Shown in pieces: positions 7,722-15,358 of a stretch of 64,000 nucleotides of DNA (position 1 is its first letter; each line of letters starts with the position of its first letter). A program made the position numbers and the translations under genes. The DNA is from Hymenobacter psychrotolerans DSM 18569 (GTDB lineage: Bacteria; Bacteroidota; Bacteroidia; Cytophagales; Hymenobacteraceae). Below the pieces are notes generated by a model. The model was not told the DNA's origin and searched no databases. It saw only the letters and a program-made list of their open reading frames with translations. The stretch covers positions 62,001 through 126,000 of the forward strand of contig NZ_FRAS01000009.1 in assembly GCF_900142395.1 (NCBI RefSeq), in the 5' to 3' direction.

Positions 7722-10700
7722 ATGCGCCAAACTTTACTCCGCGCCGTATTCCTGCTGCTGTTGCTGACGGGGCTACGCCCGGGGCCGGCAATGGCTTCCC
7801 ACCTGCTGGGAGGCGAGATGAAATACGAATATCTCGACGCCAACGGCCCCGTGGGTACGCCTTTCCGCTACCGCATCACGGTATTTATCTACCTCAACTG
7901 GGAGTGCCCCCCGGCCGGCGGCGGCTCCTCGGCCACGCAGTCGAACGTGCCGGATGGGCGCTGCAACATCTTCCTGAACCTGTATAACAAGGCCACCGGC
8001 CAGCGCATTCTCAGCAGCCAGGGCTCCAACAGCTTCCCCTGCACCCAGATCAGCTGCCCCACACTGCAAAACCCGGTTCAAAACGACCAGCAGCCGGCCG
8101 GCACGTTCCGGCTGCCGCGCATTTCCAACCCCAGCATCACGCCGCCCCAGCCGGGTGGCTGCAGCATTCCGGCCGGGTCAGTACCGCCCGTGCGCCTGGC
8201 CCGCTACGAGGCCATCGTGAATCTGCCGGTGTCGTTTGATGGCTACTACGCCGTGTATACCGACGGAACGCGCAATTTCAACATCGATAACCTGCAGAAT
8301 CCCAGCAACCAGAACCAGACGCTGTACGTGGAAATGGCGCCGCCGCTGCTGCCCAACTCCTCCCCCACCTTCTCGGATACGGCTGTAGTGGTTATCTGCC
8401 AGGGCGACACCAGCATTCTGGTAAACAACGCCGTGGACCCCGATGGTGACCGGCTGATTTACTCGTTCAGCACGCCCTACAACGGGCCCCAGGGCGCTAT
8501 CGTCAGCTTTACACCGCCACCCCCCTCAGTTACCTATGCGCCTACCGGCGGCTACTCGGCCACCAACCCGTTTGGCACCGGCCCCGGCAACTACGCTTTT
8601 CTCAATGCCAGCAACGGTATCAGCCGCTACGCCACGTCGCGGGTGGGGCGCTACGTGGTGGCCGTGGAAGTGAAGGAGTACCGCACTATCAACGGCAGTG
8701 AGGTGCTGATAGGCTCTACCCGGCGCGAAATTCAGCTGGTTTCGCGCACCTGCTCGCCCAACAACTCGCCGCAGTTTACGCCCGCCACCACCACTCAGCC
8801 TCGCCTGTTCACCATCGAAGAAGGGCAGTCGGTGAGCTTCAACCTGGCAGCGACTGACCCGGATGGCAACCCGATTAACCTGCGCGCCAACAGTGTGCTG
8901 CTCGATGGCAGCGGACCGTTCAACGCCACGTTTGGCGGCAGCCAGGGCACGGTATTGCCGGGGGCGCCCACGGGCAGCGCCACGGTGCAGGGCAACGGCA
9001 GCGTAAACGGCCAGTTCGTGTTCAACAGCCAGTGCGGCAACGGCCGCGCCACTCCCTACGATGTAGTCATTACGGCCTCGGACGTGGCCTGCGGCTCCAA
9101 AACCGTGGCCGACGTCTTCCAGATTCTGGTGACCCGCGCCATCGGCCCGAACCGCATCAGCGGCGACTCCATCATCTGCGACCGGAGCGTGGCCCGCACC
9201 TACTCGGCGGGCGGCCCATCGGCCACGGCCTACCAGTGGAGCGTAACGGGCGGCATCATTCAGGGCGCCAGCACCGGCAGCTCGGTGCAGGTGCTCTGGA
9301 ACGGCACGGGTGCCGGCCGGGTAGTGTTGCGCGGTATTTCGGCGTTCGGCTGCCCCACCGACTCGGTGGTGCGCACCATTGATGTGCGGCCCGCCGGCGC
9401 GCTGGCCGTGACACCGACCACCGCCGCCATCTGCCCCGGCGGCTCCACCACCCTCACTGCCACCGGCGGCACCACCTACCAGTGGACCTCCAGCACCGGC
9501 CAGACCTTCACCGGCAGCACTATTACGGTCAGCCCGGCGGCCACCACTACCTACAGCGTTTCTACTTCGGATGGCACCTGCACCACCACGCGCCAGGTGA
9601 CTGTAACCGTAAACCCAGCCGCCGTGGCCGATGCCGGTACGCCGGCAGCTACCTGCCCGGGCGAAAGCACCACGCTGGGCACGGCAGCGCTGGCCGGGTA
9701 TACCTACTCCTGGAGCCCGGCCACTGGCCTGAGCAATACGTCGGTGGCGCAGCCGGTTTTCGTGCTGGCCAACAACACTTCGACGCCGCAGACCTACACG
9801 TACTACGTGACGGCCACCTCCGCCCTGGGCTGCGTGGCCCGCGACTCGGTGACCGTGACCGTGAACCCCAGGCCCGATGCGCAGGCTGGCCCGGATAAGG
9901 CATTCTGCTCCGGCGAAAGAGTAAATATCGGGGCCACCGTCACCACCAACCCCACGGGCACCACGTACGCCTGGAGCCCCGCCACCGGTATCTTCTCGCC
10001 CGTAGTACCGTTCACTACCATCACCCTGGCCAACACCACCACGGCTCCCATTGTCAGCACCTACATACTGACGGCCACTACTCCCAGCGGCTGCGTGAAC
10101 CGGGATACGGTGCGCATTACGGTGAACCCCGCGGCGGTGGCCACGGCCGGCCCCGACCGCGCCGTGTGCTCCGGCGAAACCACCACGCTGGGCGCTGCGG
10201 CCCTCACCGGCTACACGTACTCGTGGAGTCCGGCGGCGGGCCTGAGCAGCACCTCGGCGGCCAACCCTACCTTCTCCCTCCCCAATACCGGCACTACCCC
10301 GCAGCTTTTCGCCTACACGCTCACGGCCACTACGGCCCAGGGCTGCGTGAGCACTGCCACGGTACGCGTGACCGTCAATCCGGTGCCGGTGGTGAATGCG
10401 GGCGCTGATGTAGTGCTCTGCGACCAGAAAACCGCCATTCTGGGCACCACGGCCGTGGCGGGCTACAGCTACTCCTGGAGCCCGGCCACCAACCTGAGCA
10501 GCGCCACCACGGCCCGCCCGGTGTTCACGGCCGCCAATACCACCCAAACGCCCCTCACCCTGACCTATGTCGTGACGGCCACCACGGCCCAGAACTGCGT
10601 GGGGCGCGACACGGTGCGCATCACGGTGAATCCGCGGCCACTGCCCGACAGCATTCAGGGCGCGGCTTCGGTGTGCCCCACGGTGCAGGGCATTGCCTAC

Positions 10701-12461
10701 AGCATCCGGGCCCCACGCGGCACCGCCTACCAGTGGCTCGTGACGGGCGGCACGCTGGCCAGCGGCCAGGGCACGGCGGCCATCACCGTCAACTGGGGCC
10801 CGGCTACCACCACGGCCAGCGTGAAAGCCTTCCGTCTCAACAGCCTCGGCTGCTCCTCCGATACGGTAGTATTTCCGGTGCGCGTCAACCAGCAGCTACT
10901 CACCCAGCGCCCCACCGGCCCGCTCACCGTCTGCCTTTCCGATGGCCCCTTCACGTACCAGACCCAGCTCACCAACGGCTCTACCTATGGCTGGCAGATC
11001 ATTGGCGGTACGCAGGTTAGCTCCAGCCAGAACACGGTGCAGGTGAACTTCACCCGGCCCGGCCTGGCCAAGCTGGTCGTGACGGAATCCAGCAACCCGG
11101 CCGGCGGCCGCTGCCTGGGCCAGAGCGACACGCTCTACGTGAATGTGCTGCCTTCGCCGGCTAGCAACCTGATAGTGGCCGGCCCCAGCCGCGCCTGCGT
11201 CAGCCAGGGCAACCTTACGTTCTCGCTGCCCGGCGCCCCCGGCTCCACCTACGCCTGGACTTTCAACGGCACGCCGCAGGCCACTACCTCCAGCTCGCTG
11301 ACCGTAGTGGCATCTACGCTCGGGCCCAATGCCGTGACGGTGCGCGAAACCAACGCCAGCGGCTGCGCCGGCCGGCTGTATTCCTCCTCCGTCAACGTAG
11401 TGGCGCCTCTGGTCATTTCGGGTCCGGCCAGCTACTGCCCCGAAAGCCGCACCGGCCTGACGTACTCCATCGGGCCTTCGTCGTTGTTGCTGGGCTACCG
11501 CTGGACCGTGACAGGCGGCACCATCGTGAGCGGGCAGCGCACGGGCACCATCCAGGTTGACTTCCCGGCGGGCAGCACCAGCGCCACCATTTCCGTGCGC
11601 GACACGGCCAGCGCCAACTGTGAGGCTACCTTCACGGTGCGCCCCGACAATGCCACGGTGGCTCTGCTGGTAGCCTCGGTTGATGCCCAGGATGACCGCA
11701 AAATCAACCTGACGCTGCAGGCCCCCAACAGCACCGCCACCACCAGCCAGATCAGCATTCGGCGCCGGGTGGCGGGCAGCACCAATCCGTTTCAGCCCGT
11801 CGGCAACATTGCCAACTCCAGCACCGCCTACGCTGATAACAGCGTGGACGCCGATGCCAACAGCTACGAGTACCAGCTGCTGCTCACCAACTCCTGCGGC
11901 ACGCAGCTGCTGAGCACCCAGCACACCACCATCCGGGCCCAGGCTACGGCCGTGGAGGGCGGTTCCGGCCGCGACGAGGGCAAGGTAACCGTGACTTGGA
12001 ATGCCTACCAGGGCTTCGCGGTGCAGCAATACCGCATCTACCGCCGCGCCGGTAGCGGGGCCGCCGAGCTGGTGCAGACCGTGGGCGCCGGCACCGCCAG
12101 CGTGCAGCTCACCACGGGCAGCGCCGGCTTCGACCAGTGCTTCCGCGTGGAGGCCGTGGGGCCGGGCACGCTGGTTTCCAGCTCCAACGAAGCCTGCGTG
12201 AACTTCGCCAACGACCTGACCTTCTACAACGTGGTGACACCCAACAACGACGGCCTCAACGACCAGTTCATCATCAAAAACGTGGAGCTGTACAGCGGCA
12301 ACAAGCTCAGCATCTTCAACCGCTGGGGCAAGGAAGTGTATAAAGCCACGGACTACCGCAACACCTACGACGGCGCCAACGCCTCGGCCGGCGTCTACTA
12401 CTACCTGCTGGAGCTGCCCGGCGGCCGCTCCTACAAAGGCTGGTTCGAAGTAGTGAAATAG
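7722..12461 (+). CDS. Giant secreted Ig/PKD-like repeat protein with gliding-type (type B) T9SS domain
   Basis: 1579 residues. Signal peptide 1-25 (ending AMA-SHLLGGEM). The N-terminal 450 residues are the conserved head seen in Bacteroidota surface proteins that begin SHxxGGE. Residues about 627-972 hold four tandem PKD-like units of about 85 residues, each with a CxGExTTLG-like start, a YxYSWSPA core and an ending VTVNP. More Ig-like units follow, then a FN3-like stretch, and last a gliding-motility-associated C-terminal domain (VVTPNNDGLNDQFIIKNVE ... IFNRWGKEVYK), which is the type B T9SS signal. Very Cys-paired, Ser/Thr-rich and without catalytic motifs: a large adhesin or matrix protein is inferred. 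The upstream gene is 111 bp away on the same strand. Confidence 0.9.
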   Translation: MRQTLLRAVFLLLLLTGLRPGPAMASHLLGGEMKYEYLDANGPVGTPFRYRITVFIYLNWECPPAGGGSSATQSNVPDGRCNIFLNLYNKATGQRILSSQGSNSFPCTQISCPTLQNPVQNDQQPAGTFRLPRISNPSITPPQPGGCSIPAGSVPPVRLARYEAIVNLPVSFDGYYAVYTDGTRNFNIDNLQNPSNQNQTLYVEMAPPLLPNSSPTFSDTAVVVICQGDTSILVNNAVDPDGDRLIYSFSTPYNGPQGAIVSFTPPPPSVTYAPTGGYSATNPFGTGPGNYAFLNASNGISRYATSRVGRYVVAVEVKEYRTINGSEVLIGSTRREIQLVSRTCSPNNSPQFTPATTTQPRLFTIEEGQSVSFNLAATDPDGNPINLRANSVLLDGSGPFNATFGGSQGTVLPGAPTGSATVQGNGSVNGQFVFNSQCGNGRATPYDVVITASDVACGSKTVADVFQILVTRAIGPNRISGDSIICDRSVARTYSAGGPSATAYQWSVTGGIIQGASTGSSVQVLWNGTGAGRVVLRGISAFGCPTDSVVRTIDVRPAGALAVTPTTAAICPGGSTTLTATGGTTYQWTSSTGQTFTGSTITVSPAATTTYSVSTSDGTCTTTRQVTVTVNPAAVADAGTPAATCPGESTTLGTAALAGYTYSWSPATGLSNTSVAQPVFVLANNTSTPQTYTYYVTATSALGCVARDSVTVTVNPRPDAQAGPDKAFCSGERVNIGATVTTNPTGTTYAWSPATGIFSPVVPFTTITLANTTTAPIVSTYILTATTPSGCVNRDTVRITVNPAAVATAGPDRAVCSGETTTLGAAALTGYTYSWSPAAGLSSTSAANPTFSLPNTGTTPQLFAYTLTATTAQGCVSTATVRVTVNPVPVVNAGADVVLCDQKTAILGTTAVAGYSYSWSPATNLSSATTARPVFTAANTTQTPLTLTYVVTATTAQNCVGRDTVRITVNPRPLPDSIQGAASVCPTVQGIAYSIRAPRGTAYQWLVTGGTLASGQGTAAITVNWGPATTTASVKAFRLNSLGCSSDTVVFPVRVNQQLLTQRPTGPLTVCLSDGPFTYQTQLTNGSTYGWQIIGGTQVSSSQNTVQVNFTRPGLAKLVVTESSNPAGGRCLGQSDTLYVNVLPSPASNLIVAGPSRACVSQGNLTFSLPGAPGSTYAWTFNGTPQATTSSSLTVVASTLGPNAVTVRETNASGCAGRLYSSSVNVVAPLVISGPASYCPESRTGLTYSIGPSSLLLGYRWTVTGGTIVSGQRTGTIQVDFPAGSTSATISVRDTASANCEATFTVRPDNATVALLVASVDAQDDRKINLTLQAPNSTATTSQISIRRRVAGSTNPFQPVGNIANSSTAYADNSVDADANSYEYQLLLTNSCGTQLLSTQHTTIRAQATAVEGGSGRDEGKVTVTWNAYQGFAVQQYRIYRRAGSGAAELVQTVGAGTASVQLTTGSAGFDQCFRVEAVGPGTLVSSSNEACVNFANDLTFYNVVTPNNDGLNDQFIIKNVELYSGNKLSIFNRWGKEVYKATDYRNTYDGANASAGVYYYLLELPGGRSYKGWFEVVK

Positions 12462-12528
12462 GACCACGGATTACAGCGGATTTGACGGATTTATCGGATT
12501 CTGTAGCCGATTCTGCCTCGTTCGACCT

Positions 12529-12560
12529 AAAAAAGGCGCTTCTGATGAAGCGCCTTTTTT
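12529..12560. terminator. Bidirectional terminator hairpin
   Basis: AAAAAAGGCGCTTC pairs with GAAGCGCCTTTTTT around TGAT. It follows the giant surface gene and lies inside the 408-bp inverted-repeat element. Confidence 0.85.
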
Positions 12561-12591
12561 AGTAGCCCTGCTTCACCACGACTTCCAGACC

Positions 12592-12822
12592 GTGCCCAAT
12601 GACTCCCGGGCCGTGCCCAACGGTTTCCGGGCCGTGCCCAACAGTTTCCGGGCCGTGCCCAAGCACCTCCAGACTGTGCCCAACGGTTTCCGGGCCGTGC
12701 CCAACGGTTTCCGGGCAGTGCCCAACAGTTTCCGGGCCGTGCCCAAGCACCTCCAGACTGTGCCCAACGGTTTCCAGATCGTGCCCAAGGACTTCCGGAC
12801 CGTCCCCAACGCCTCCAGGCAG
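12592..12822. repeat. 21-bp tandem minisatellite (11 units)
   Basis: Eleven consecutive 21-bp units, most starting GTGCCCAA and ending TTTCCGGGCC; a degenerate half-unit precedes and a decayed one follows. Units vary in an A-B-C-A order (…GGTTTC, AGTTTC, CACCTC, GGTTTC…) that itself repeats every 84 bp. The unit length is a multiple of three and contains no stop in five frames, so spurious ORFs of PNGFRAV-type heptads appear on both strands. Treated as non-coding because the rlmD promoter and start lie downstream. Confidence 0.9.
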
Positions 12823-12870
12823 TCGCCCACAAAATCCGACCAATCCGTCAAATCCGCTGTAATCCGTGGT

Positions 12871-12878
12871 TATCTTTG
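12871..12878 (+). promoter_or_regulatory. Candidate -7 box of rlmD
   Basis: TATCTTTG fits TAnnTTTG exactly. It directly follows the right inverted repeat and lies only 4 nt before the GTG taken as the rlmD start, which would mean a leaderless or nearly leaderless mRNA. No -33 TTTG is seen at the usual spacing. Confidence 0.5.
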
Positions 12879-12882
12879 CCGG

Positions 12883-14292
12883 GTGAGGAAATCAGTTAAA
12901 AACATCCCGGCGGAGCTGCTCCGCGAAGTCGAAATCACCGACATGGTGGCCGAGGGCAAGTGCCTGGTGCGCCGCGAGAACCTGGTCATCTTTGTGACGC
13001 AGGTAGCCCCCGGCGACGTGGTGGATCTGCGCGTGACCAAGGCCAAAAAGAACTTTCTGGAAGCCGTGCCCACGCACTTCCACAAGTACTCCGAGCTGCG
13101 CGTGCAGCCGTTCTGTGAGCATTTCGGTACCTGCGGGGGCTGCAAGTGGCAGCACCTGGGCTACGAAACCCAGCTCCGGTTCAAGCACCAGCAGGTAGCC
13201 GACACATTGCAGCGCATCGGCAAAGTAGCCCTGCCCGAGATCCTGCCGATTCAGGCCTCGCCTGACCAGACCTACTACCGCAACAAGCTGGAGTACACCT
13301 TCAGCCACAACGGCTGGCTCACCAACGAGCAGATTGCCAGCGGCCACAACTACGAGCGGCGCGTGCTGGGCTTCCACACCCCCGGCCGCTTCGACAAGAT
13401 TCTCGACATCAACCACTGCTGGCTGCAACCCGACCCCAGCAACCAGATCCGGCTAGCCGTGCGCGACTACGCCCTGGAGCACGAGCTGCCCTTCAACAAC
13501 CTCGTAACGCAGGAGGGCTTCCTGCGCAACCTCATCATCCGGACGGCCAACACCGGCGACCTGATGGTGATTCTGCAGTGCTACTACGCCCACGACGCGC
13601 TGTTTCCGCTGCTGGATTTCCTGCACGAGCGGTTCCCGCAAATCACGTCCCTCAACTACGTGCTCAACGACAAGGGCAACGAAACCTTCCACGACCTGGA
13701 GGTGGTGTGCTACCGGGGCGAGCCGCACATTCACGAGGAAATGGAAGGCCTGCGCTTCCGCGTCGGCCCGAAATCGTTCTACCAGACCAACTCCGACGGC
13801 GCCTTCAACCTCTACAAAATCACCCGCGACTTCGCCCAGCTCACCGGCTCGGAGCTGGTGTATGACCTCTACACCGGGGCCGGCACCATCGCCAACTTCG
13901 TGGCCCGGCAGGCCAAGCACGTAGTGGGCGTGGAGTATGTGGAATCGGCCGTGAAGGACGCCTACATCAATTCCGAAATCAACGGCACCACCAACACCGA
14001 GTTCTACGCCGGCGACATGAAGGACGTGCTCAACGCCGAGTTCATCCAGAAGCACGGCCGCCCCGACGTCGTCATCACCGACCCGCCCCGCGCCGGCATG
14101 CACCCCGACGTAGTGGCCCGCCTCCTAGAAATGCGCGCCCCCCGCATCGTCTACGTCAGCTGCAACCCCGGCACCCAGGCCCGCGACCTGGAGCTGCTCG
14201 ACGAAGCCTACCAAGTGGTAAAAGCGCAGCCCGTAGACATGTTCCCCCACACCCACCACGTGGAGAATGTAGTACTGCTGGAGTTGAAGTAA
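12883..14292 (+). CDS. rlmD: 23S rRNA (uracil-5)-methyltransferase RlmD family
   Basis: 469 residues from GTG 12883. An N-terminal TRAM domain (about 13-68) is followed by an iron-sulfur cysteine set C-x5-C-x2-C (Cys78, 84, 87, in PFCEHFGTCGGCKW), then a SAM-dependent methyltransferase fold: YDLYTGAGTIANF binds SAM, DPPRAGMHP and VSCNPGTQARDL carry the catalytic Asp and the nucleophilic Cys. The family methylates C5 of a uridine in 23S rRNA (U1939 for RlmD, U747 for RlmC) or of tRNA (TrmA); the 4Fe-4S site excludes TrmA, and RlmD is the likeliest. The frame stays open upstream through the minisatellite, but that 97-residue extension is low-complexity and lies before the promoter, so it is rejected. 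Confidence 0.88.
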   Translation: MRKSVKNIPAELLREVEITDMVAEGKCLVRRENLVIFVTQVAPGDVVDLRVTKAKKNFLEAVPTHFHKYSELRVQPFCEHFGTCGGCKWQHLGYETQLRFKHQQVADTLQRIGKVALPEILPIQASPDQTYYRNKLEYTFSHNGWLTNEQIASGHNYERRVLGFHTPGRFDKILDINHCWLQPDPSNQIRLAVRDYALEHELPFNNLVTQEGFLRNLIIRTANTGDLMVILQCYYAHDALFPLLDFLHERFPQITSLNYVLNDKGNETFHDLEVVCYRGEPHIHEEMEGLRFRVGPKSFYQTNSDGAFNLYKITRDFAQLTGSELVYDLYTGAGTIANFVARQAKHVVGVEYVESAVKDAYINSEINGTTNTEFYAGDMKDVLNAEFIQKHGRPDVVITDPPRAGMHPDVVARLLEMRAPRIVYVSCNPGTQARDLELLDEAYQVVKAQPVDMFPHTHHVENVVLLELK

Positions 14293-14297
14293 CCTAC

Positions 14298-14397
14298 CTG
14301 TCATCCTGAGCGGAGCGAAGGATCTTATCACGCAAGAATGAGCCGTCCGGTAGTAATCCTGACGTGGTAAGGTCCTTCGCTCCGCTCAGGATGACAG
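14298..14397. repeat. Palindromic intergenic repeat, copy 1
   Basis: Two 35-nt arms (14298-14332 and 14363-14397) beginning CTGTCATCCTGAGCGGAG are inverted copies differing at two positions. It starts 5 nt after the rlmD stop and can act as its 3' hairpin. Related copies lie at 14738-14841 and 15232-15345. Confidence 0.9.
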
Positions 14398-14427
14398 CGT
14401 ATTTTTCAGGATCTACTGCCAGAAGTC

Positions 14428-14709
14428 ATGCCTTATTATGTGTACATCACCACCAACCCAGCCAAAACAGTGTTGTACATTGGCATCACAAATAGCCTCG
14501 CTTCCCGCATGGCGCAGCATTACGCCAACCGAGGCTCCGACCAGACCTTTGCGGGACGTTACTTCTGCTACAATCTGGTTCACTTCGAGGAATACACTGA
14601 TAGTAAAGCCGCCATTGCGCGAGAGAAAGAGTTGAAAGGCTGGACGCGGGCTAAAAAGGAAGTGTTGATTGCAACTGGTAACCCAGCGTGGGATTTTCTC
14701 GAAACCTAA
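14428..14709 (+). CDS. GIY-YIG nuclease-family small protein
   Basis: 93 residues. The paired motif is YVYIT...LYIGIT (residues 4-21), with conserved Arg27 and Glu66 (AREKELKGWTR) and the terminal NPAWDFL typical of the YhbQ/UPF0213 single-domain subgroup. GIY-YIG proteins cut DNA with a metal held by the Glu; the cell role of these stand-alone versions is mostly unknown (repair or mobile DNA). It sits between two copies of the same palindromic repeat, which is notable but may be chance. Confidence 0.88.
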   Translation: MPYYVYITTNPAKTVLYIGITNSLASRMAQHYANRGSDQTFAGRYFCYNLVHFEEYTDSKAAIAREKELKGWTRAKKEVLIATGNPAWDFLET

Positions 14710-14737
14710 CTGCGCCACCTGTCATTCTATGCGCCAC

Positions 14738-14841
14738 GTGTCATCCTGAGCGGAGCGAAGGACCTTACCAGTCCTGAACGAGTTGTTCGAATGCTACTTG
14801 TTCATTCGTGATAAGGTCCTTCGCTTCGCTCAGGATGACAC
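14738..14841. repeat. Palindromic intergenic repeat, copy 2
   Basis: Arms 14738-14770 and 14809-14841 (GTGTCATCCTGAGCGGAGCG and its complement) enclose a 38-nt loop. A truncated extra piece (CTGTCATTC) lies at 14719-14727. Translation of the right arm gives the spurious MIRSFASLRMT extension of the next gene. Confidence 0.9.
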
Positions 14842-14855
14842 AAAGAAAAATTCCA

Positions 14856-15230
14856 ATGGACTACACCAACGACCCTGAACTGAACGGCAAATACCTCGGC
14901 ACCATCACCAAGGATTTTGCTACCGTTTCCGATACGCTGAGCGAGGCTTCCTCGCAGATCCGCAAGCGGGATATTTCCAAGTATCCCATTTTCGTGTTTG
15001 CCCGCCAGGAGGTGCCGTTGGGCGGCCTGCTCATCAACGCCGACGAGCTGAACCTGGAGTGGCACGTGTTTGCCAGCTACCTGGAGCTGTTCGTGCAGCA
15101 GGGCATCGTGGGCCAGGATGGCATCGAAGCTTTCCAGCAAACCTACCGCGACCCGAACGAGTACTGCTGCCTGTTCGTACTCGACGAGGAGTTCACCAAC
15201 TTCGTCTACGTCCCCTACCCGGAAGACTGA
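14856..15230 (+). CDS. Conserved hypothetical protein (124 aa)
   Basis: Starts MDYTNDPELNGKYLG; the longer reading frame from 14808 only translates the palindromic repeat and is discarded. The protein is acidic, soluble, without signal peptide or membrane segment, with a mixed alpha/beta look (ITKDFATVSDTLSEASSQIRKR; YPIFVFARQEVPLGGLLI; LFVLDEEFTNFVYVPYPED). No family motif is recognised. It is preceded and followed by copies of one intergenic palindrome and shows normal codon use for the window, so it is likely a real cytoplasmic protein. Confidence 0.75.
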   Translation: MDYTNDPELNGKYLGTITKDFATVSDTLSEASSQIRKRDISKYPIFVFARQEVPLGGLLINADELNLEWHVFASYLELFVQQGIVGQDGIEAFQQTYRDPNEYCCLFVLDEEFTNFVYVPYPED

Positions 15231-15231
15231 C

Positions 15232-15345
15232 AAACCCTGTCATCCTGAGCAAAGCGAAGGATCTTATCACGTGTGAACGACAATCGTAGAAACGACTCGT
15301 TCTAGCGTGGTAAGGTCCTTCGCTCTGCTCAGGATGACAGGGTTT
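15232..15345. repeat. Palindromic intergenic repeat, copy 3
   Basis: Arms 15232-15271 and 15306-15345 are 40-nt inverted copies (AAACCCTGTCATCCTGAGCA...) with three mismatches and a 34-nt loop. It lies between convergent genes, 1 nt after one stop codon and 13 nt before the thiL stop. Confidence 0.9.
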
Positions 15346-15358
15346 CTATTCCACACCC

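Larger units (their letters stand above)
12463..12870. repeat. 408-bp element with 38-bp terminal inverted repeats
   Basis: The ends 12463-12500 (begins ACCACGGATTACAGCGG) and 12833-12870 (its reverse complement) match at 36 of 38 positions. The interior contains a terminator hairpin and a 21-bp minisatellite. The element starts one base after the stop codon of the giant surface protein and ends where the rlmD promoter begins. No transposase and no clear target duplication are seen. Confidence 0.85.

Noticed and set aside
8526..10547. A 673-codon open frame on the minus strand within the giant surface gene; similar ones at 1841-3043, 5520-7082, 10896-12467 and 19439-20701.
   Set aside because: They are antisense shadows in GC-rich repeat coding DNA: they show Arg/Gly/His-rich, motif-free sequences and lie opposite well-supported genes.
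12592..12822. CRISPR-like array.
   Set aside because: Repeats are contiguous with no unique spacers and no cas genes are present; the same holds for 50020-50187.
12592..12882. Reading the minisatellite as a 97-residue N-terminal extension of RlmD.
   Set aside because: The heptad sequence has no counterpart in the family, the -7 box lies after it, and the 21-bp unit leaves most frames open by chance.
14428..14709. Calling the GIY-YIG gene a homing endonuclease or part of a defence island.
   Set aside because: It is a single-domain protein of the common UPF0213-like type with no intron, intein or defence neighbours.
14808..14855. Upstream start (MIRSFASLRMT) of the 124-aa hypothetical protein.
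   Set aside because: That peptide is a translation of the palindromic repeat arm and not part of the protein.
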